From an uncultured Myxococcales bacterium (GTDB taxonomy: Bacteria; Myxococcota_A; UBA9042), in the NCBI GenBank assembly GCA_937915965.1, contig CALGHC010000816.1, forward strand, positions 1 to 5,557: a stretch of DNA of 5,557 nucleotides, given 5' to 3'. The position numbers and the translations under genes were made by a program. Shown piece after piece: positions 1 to 3,437 of this stretch. Numbering within the stretch: the first letter of the stretch is position 1; each line of letters opens with the position of its first letter. The notes beneath the pieces are model-generated. The model saw nothing but the letters and a program-made list of their open reading frames with translations. It was not told where the DNA came from and did not search any database.

Positions 1-2
1 CC

Positions 3-698
3 TGCACCTGCTGGCAGAACGCGGACTGTCTCGACGAAGAGGACGGCAACGCTTGCAACGGCACGCTGTACTGCGACAAGACCGGCGCCAAGCCGGTGTG
101 CAAGGTCAACCCCGCGACGGTGCCGGTCTGCAACAAGGATCACGGCGACGTCTGCATCGCCGACACCTGCAATCCGAGCGACGGCAGCTGTGGCGCGGCG
201 CCGGTCAAGAACGGCAAACCCTGTGACGACGGCACCCTGTGCACAGTGGCCGACCTGTGTATCAACGGCACCTGCGTGGGCGACCCCGCCGATTGCGACG
301 ACGCCAACGCGTGCACCAACGACTCGTGTCAGCCGCTGAAAGGCTGCGTGCACGCCGATCAGAGCTGCAGCGATGGCAACTCGTGCAGCGAGGACAGCTG
401 CGACACCGAGACCGGCAAGTGCCTCTTCGACGTCACCTCGCTCAACGGCAAGCTGTGCGACGCCGACGCCAACGGCTGCACCCTCAACGACTCGTGCGCG
501 TGGGGCGTGTGCAAGATGGGCGTGCCGCTGGTCTGCGAGATGCCCCTCAAGACGTGCCAGGCGGCGGTGTGTCTGCCGCTGACGGCGACCACCTGGAAGT
601 GCATCGCCAACCAGGCCCCAGATGGTACGGCCTGCGACGACGGCAACGCATGCACGGCGGGATCGGCGTGCAAGTCCGGCAGCTGCGACGGCGCGGAC
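3..698 (+). other. N-terminal Cys-rich head of gene 1: one 14-Cys module plus CTDC-like repeats
   Basis: Thirty-four cysteines occur in about 232 residues. Residues 3 to about 98 form one module equivalent to those of the downstream gene: C-x5-C after a CxC pair, then DEEDGNACNGTLYC, NPATVPVC, a C-x4-C-x6-C stretch, KPCDDGTLCT and INGTC. After this the pattern changes to shorter repeats of the CTxDxC type (CDDANACTNDSC, GCVHADQSCSDGNSC, CDETGKC-like segments, CDDGNACTAGSAC) leading to the first propeller. Short repeats of this kind resemble the Dictyostelium slime-mould repeat family (Pfam Dicty_CTDC); the match is by motif only. It is probably a disulfide-stabilised extended stalk. Confidence 0.8.
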
Positions 699-3248
699 CA
701 CGACCGCTACTTCGACCGCACCTACCCCTCGCCGCTGGACGCGGGCGCCTTCCACGCCGTGGCGGCCCAGCCGGACGGCGGCCTGCTCGTCGTCGGCGTC
801 GCGTGGAACGCCGACGACTCGGCGAAGAAGGATCACGCCCTGTGGATCGCGCAGCTCGACGCGGCGGGTGTCGGCCAGTGGCAGAAGACAGTCTCGGGTC
901 CCAAGGCCCACGCCGGCCAGAGCGCCTACGCAGCGCTCGCGGCGAAGGGCGGCGGCTGGTGGGTCGCCGGCGCGATCTCGACCGAGGCGGGTGACCTCAA
1001 CGGTGTGCTGATCCGGTACGACGAAGAGGGCACGGCGATGGTCACCAAACAGTTCGGCCTCGCCGCCAGAGACGAGACGATCCGCGCGCTGGTGACGGAC
1101 ACCTATGGCGGCCTGTTGCTGGTCGGCGACCGCGTCGAAGCGGGCGTGCCGGGCGGCTGGGCGTTGCAGCTTTCGGCGACGCTGCAGCAGGTCTGGGAGA
1201 ACGATCTCTACGACAAGGCCCACCCCAACAGCTACTTCGGCGCGGTGCGACGTGCCGACGGCAGCTCGGTCGTCGCCGGCCTGCACATGAACGGCGCGAC
1301 CAGCTCGGGCCTCCTCGTGCCGTTCTCGGCCCAGGGCGTGCGCGGCAAGGCGATCGCGGTCGGCGCAGACAAGTTCGCCCGATTCGCGACCATCGCCGAC
1401 CTCGACGGCACCCTCGTCGCGGGCGGGCGCAACGAATGCGGCGGCGCGCAGTGCTCGTGGCTCGTCGGCCTCAACGCGGACCTGTCGACGAAGTGGACAG
1501 CGACGAGCCACCCCAGCGGCTACATCCTCGGGGTCGCCCGCGCTGCCAAGGGACGACTCGCGCTGGCCGGTGCCCACGTGCCAGCAGGCAAGAAGCAGGG
1601 CGTATGGGCCTGGGGCGCCGACGAGCTCGGTAACAGCCAGTGGATGAAGACGGCGACGACGACGGAGCCGGCGGCAGGCAACGGGCTCGCCCTCGTCGGC
1701 AGCGACGGCATCGCTGTGGCTGGCTCGCAGAACGGCGGCAACAGCAGCGTCGGCCAGGTGGTGCGGCTCGACCCGTGGGGGCACCTCAGCTGCGAAGAGG
1801 CTGGCACCTGCCTGGGCAAGAAGCCCGGCAGCTGCGCCGACAGCGCCGCGTGCACGGTGGACTGGTGCGACGGCAAGACCGGCTGCAAACACGCCACAGT
1901 CGACAACCTGGTCTGCGACCCCAAGGACGGCTGCTCGAGCCTCTCGACCTGCGCGGCCGGCACCTGCGCGGCGACCGACGAGGGCCGCTTGTGGTGGGAT
2001 CAGGAGCCCTACGGCACAGGTGGCAAGAACGTACACGCCCAGTCGACCATCCTCACCGATGGCGACTTCGTCGCGACCGGCCAGACCGTCACCGGCGGCA
2101 AGCACAGCGCCTTCGTGCGGCGCTGGGGAGCCGACGGCAAGGTGGGCTGGGCGACGACCTTCCACCGCAACGTCAACACCTGGGGCGTCGGTGTCGCCCG
2201 TCTGCCCGCAGGCGAAGCGGTGGTGCTGGCCCGCGGCTGGGCCGGCGGCAGCCACGGCGAGCTGCGCGCCTTCAAGGCCGATGGCGGCGCGAAATGGACC
2301 AATGGCACCATCGGCAGCCACCCGACGACGCCGGTCGGCCTGTTGAGCTACGCCGACCTGACCTTCGCGGTCATCCTCGACCGCTGGGACGCGATCGGCC
2401 ACAAGCACTACATCTCGCTGCGACGCTACGACAGCAACCAGAAGCTCGTCGTGCACAGCAAGGAAGCCGATCTGGGCTGGTTCCTGCTCAGCACGCCCTA
2501 CGTGATCAACTCGACAGGCGACGGCCCAAGCACGGGCACCACCCTGTGGGGGCCACGCGGCGCGGTGCGCAGCGACGGCCAAGCGTCGGTGGTCGCCACC
2601 GTCAAGCCGGACAAGAACGGCGCGAAGTCCGAAGGCTGGCTCGGCCGCTTCGCCAGCGGCGGCACGGTGGTCAAGAACGTGCGCATCGGCTCCGCGCAGA
2701 AATGGGACGACATCTTTGTCGACGTCGCCGCCACCGCCGACGGCGGCGAGCTGATCGGCGGCGCTCGCGCGGGCCTGGGCCGCACATGGGGCTGGCTGAT
2801 CAAGGTCTCGAGCGGCGGTGGCACCGAGTGGGAGCGCTTCATCGACACCGTCGGCGACCAGGATCACGGCGTCGACGTCGTGCACGCGCGCCCCGACGGC
2901 AGCTACCTCGTCGGCGGCTGGCAGAAGGTCGCGGCGAGCTCGCTCACCTGGCTGTCGTGGTACAGCCCGGGCGGCCAGCCGGTCTGGGAGCGCTCGTGGG
3001 GCGACGGCTTCATCCACGCGATCGAGGCGCTACCGGGCACGAACGACCTGCTGATCGCGGCCAACGGCGGACCGAACTGGCGCACCTTGATGATGCGCAC
3101 CAACGCCTTCGCCCATCACGGCTGCAAGATCGCCGGCAAGTGCGTCAACTCGGTGCCGGCAAGCTGCGACGACAAGCAGAGCTGCACCTTCGACTGGTGC
3201 GAGCCGACGAAGGGGTGTCAGTACACGTCGGTTCCGGGGTGCAAGTAG
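3..3248 (+). CDS. Cys-rich, double beta-propeller-like extracellular protein (5' end missing)
   Basis: The frame is open from the left edge to TAG at 3246-3248, giving 1081 visible residues (residue number = position/3). I do not assign an internal start: GTG at 96 lies inside a Cys module that already begins at residue 1. Order: residues 1-233 hold 34 cysteines, first one 14-Cys module (CNGTLYC, VNPATVPVC) and then Dictyostelium-type CTDC-like repeats (CTNDSC, CSEDSC, CTLNDSC); 236-596 are seven propeller-like repeats; 597-660 are Cys-rich; 661-1040 are seven more such repeats; 1041-1081 are a Cys-rich tail ending CK. The propellers are almost cysteine-free, apart from a C-x4-C pair (ECGGAQC) in repeat 5 of the first. 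I see no catalytic motif, transmembrane helix or C-terminal sorting tag. The role is probably an extracellular or surface adhesion/matrix-type protein; this is inferred from architecture. By analogy with the downstream gene, the missing start probably encodes a lipoprotein signal. Its existence and secreted style are well supported; its function is unknown. Confidence 0.93.
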   Translation, partial: CTCWQNADCLDEEDGNACNGTLYCDKTGAKPVCKVNPATVPVCNKDHGDVCIADTCNPSDGSCGAAPVKNGKPCDDGTLCTVADLCINGTCVGDPADCDDANACTNDSCQPLKGCVHADQSCSDGNSCSEDSCDTETGKCLFDVTSLNGKLCDADANGCTLNDSCAWGVCKMGVPLVCEMPLKTCQAAVCLPLTATTWKCIANQAPDGTACDDGNACTAGSACKSGSCDGADHDRYFDRTYPSPLDAGAFHAVAAQPDGGLLVVGVAWNADDSAKKDHALWIAQLDAAGVGQWQKTVSGPKAHAGQSAYAALAAKGGGWWVAGAISTEAGDLNGVLIRYDEEGTAMVTKQFGLAARDETIRALVTDTYGGLLLVGDRVEAGVPGGWALQLSATLQQVWENDLYDKAHPNSYFGAVRRADGSSVVAGLHMNGATSSGLLVPFSAQGVRGKAIAVGADKFARFATIADLDGTLVAGGRNECGGAQCSWLVGLNADLSTKWTATSHPSGYILGVARAAKGRLALAGAHVPAGKKQGVWAWGADELGNSQWMKTATTTEPAAGNGLALVGSDGIAVAGSQNGGNSSVGQVVRLDPWGHLSCEEAGTCLGKKPGSCADSAACTVDWCDGKTGCKHATVDNLVCDPKDGCSSLSTCAAGTCAATDEGRLWWDQEPYGTGGKNVHAQSTILTDGDFVATGQTVTGGKHSAFVRRWGADGKVGWATTFHRNVNTWGVGVARLPAGEAVVLARGWAGGSHGELRAFKADGGAKWTNGTIGSHPTTPVGLLSYADLTFAVILDRWDAIGHKHYISLRRYDSNQKLVVHSKEADLGWFLLSTPYVINSTGDGPSTGTTLWGPRGAVRSDGQASVVATVKPDKNGAKSEGWLGRFASGGTVVKNVRIGSAQKWDDIFVDVAATADGGELIGGARAGLGRTWGWLIKVSSGGGTEWERFIDTVGDQDHGVDVVHARPDGSYLVGGWQKVAASSLTWLSWYSPGGQPVWERSWGDGFIHAIEALPGTNDLLIAANGGPNWRTLMMRTNAFAHHGCKIAGKCVNSVPASCDDKQSCTFDWCEPTKGCQYTSVPGCK
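708..1790 (+). other. First seven-repeat beta-propeller-like domain of gene 1
   Basis: Seven repeats begin near residues 250, 307, 359, 410, 457, 507 and 558, a spacing of 47-57 residues. Each has a hydrophobic strand, a turn such as QPDGGLLVVG, RADGSSVVAG or GSDGIAVAG, a variable loop, then a strand such as LWIAQLDAAG followed by a Trp/hydrophobic strand (GQWQKTV, QQVWEND, NSQWMKT). Regular repeats of this length with DGG and VxG turns are typical of bacterial beta-propellers (PQQ-like, delta-60-like and WD40-like families). Seven repeats would close a seven-bladed propeller. No metal or cofactor ligand set is recognisable, so this is most likely a binding or structural fold. The specific family is uncertain. 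Confidence 0.72.
1791..1979 (+). other. Cys-rich block between the two propellers of gene 1
   Basis: Residues 597-660 contain 10 cysteines. The first 32 residues (1791-1886) have cysteine gaps of 5, 7, 5, 4 and 5 and the core CTVDWCDGKTGC; the remainder reads NLVCDPKDGC, CAAGTC. The block ends just before the Trp-rich start of the second propeller. It matches the C-terminal block of the same protein in length and cysteine spacing, so it marks the end of an internal duplication unit. The motif is CTDC-like. Confidence 0.75.
1983..3122 (+). other. Second seven-repeat beta-propeller-like domain of gene 1
   Basis: Repeats begin near residues 676, 725, 775, 851, 904, 956 and 1003. Spacing is 47-53 residues except for a 76-residue third interval, which carries a roughly 25-residue insertion (around the DLGWFLL and NSTGDGPS segments). 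Recognisable turns include TDGDFVATG, TADGGELIGG and RPDGSYLVGG, with following strands such as GWLIKVSSGG and TWLSWYSPGGQPVW. There is no cysteine in about 380 residues, in sharp contrast with the flanking blocks. The fold is most likely a seven-bladed propeller; the ligand is unknown. Confidence 0.7.
3123..3245 (+). other. C-terminal Cys-rich tail of gene 1
   Basis: Residues 1041-1081 contain seven cysteines. The first six are spaced 5, 7, 5, 4 and 5, exactly as in the block at 1791-1886, with the core CDDKQSCTFDWC and then TKGC. It is a CTDC-like repeat. The protein stops three residues after PGC's glycine-cysteine, with no anchor or sorting motif, so any surface attachment must come from the unseen N-terminus. 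Confidence 0.78.
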
Positions 3249-3290
3249 CGCGGCAAGACGGCGACAGCGAGCCAGACCGAAAGGCAGGCA

Positions 3291-3354
3291 GACACGGAGC
3301 CAGACAGACACGGAGCCAGACAGACACGGAGCCAGACAGACACGGAGCCAGACA
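3291..3354 (+). repeat. Four perfect 16-bp tandem repeats (GACACGGAGCCAGACA)
   Basis: Copies lie at 3291-3306, 3307-3322, 3323-3338 and 3339-3354 and are identical. A degenerate copy follows at 3355-3370 (12 of 16 matching), overlapping the ribosome binding site and the first two bases of the gene 2 start. Another, at 3263-3278 (13 of 16), precedes the array with 12 bases between. The unit length is not a multiple of three, so this is not a protein-coding repeat. Each copy carries GGAG. No spacers separate the copies, so it is not a CRISPR array. Confidence 0.97.
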
Positions 3355-3357
3355 GAC

Positions 3358-3363
3358 AGGGAG
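3358..3363 (+). promoter_or_regulatory. Ribosome binding site of gene 2
   Basis: AGGGAG contains the GGAG core, five bases upstream of TTG at 3369. It decides the start: because no T occurs anywhere between the gene 1 stop and 3369, no other start codon exists upstream in any frame. It sits inside the degenerate last copy of the 16-bp repeat. Confidence 0.75.
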
Positions 3364-3368
3364 CGAGA

Positions 3369-3437
3369 TTGAGAGTTCCGACACCACCACCGTCGCTTTG
3401 GATCGCCCTGGTCGCCTGCCTGGTCGCCACGGCGTGC
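3369..3437 (+). other. Lipoprotein signal peptide and lipobox of gene 2
   Basis: A short n-region has one Arg at residue 2 and a run of prolines. A hydrophobic core spans residues 10-20, and the lipobox reads V-A-T-A-C with the modified cysteine at residue 23 (3435-3437). Ala at -3 and Ala at -1 are acceptable for signal peptidase II, although Leu at -3 is commoner. Gly-Glu follows the cysteine, with no Asp at +2. A second cysteine at residue 17 is inside the hydrophobic core and is a less likely cleavage point. Confidence 0.82.

Larger units (their letters stand above)
3247..3368 (+). other. T-free intergenic spacer
   Basis: From the last two bases of the gene 1 stop to the base before the gene 2 start there is no T on the plus strand, 122 nt in all. 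Every stop codon begins with T and every usual start codon contains T, so no stop or start is possible here in any plus-strand frame. The minus strand has no A, so it has no stop or ATG either; open frames crossing the spacer are therefore uninformative. An intrinsic terminator (hairpin plus T-tract) cannot lie here, which favours read-through transcription from gene 1 into gene 2. No promoter-like element is recognisable, though a GC-rich -10 box would need T. Confidence 0.95.

Noticed and set aside
96..98. GTG at 96 as the start of gene 1.
   Set aside because: It lies within the first 14-Cys module, codes for Val just before a conserved Cys, has no signal peptide after it, and the frame is open with module residues back to position 3.
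3249..3368. Intrinsic terminator or promoter in the gap between genes.
   Set aside because: There is no T-tract and no GC hairpin of note, and without T no -10-like box can be formed on the plus strand.
3263..3370. CRISPR-like array.
   Set aside because: The 16-bp units are directly adjacent without unique spacers, so it is a simple tandem repeat.
3246..3371. Possibility that genes 1 and 2 are one gene split by a TAG nonsense codon or read through it (same frame, no other stop between).
   Set aside because: The T-free spacer cannot contain stops, so its openness is not evidence of coding. Its translation has no cysteines and no module pattern, and a ribosome binding site, start codon and lipoprotein signal sit exactly at 3369.
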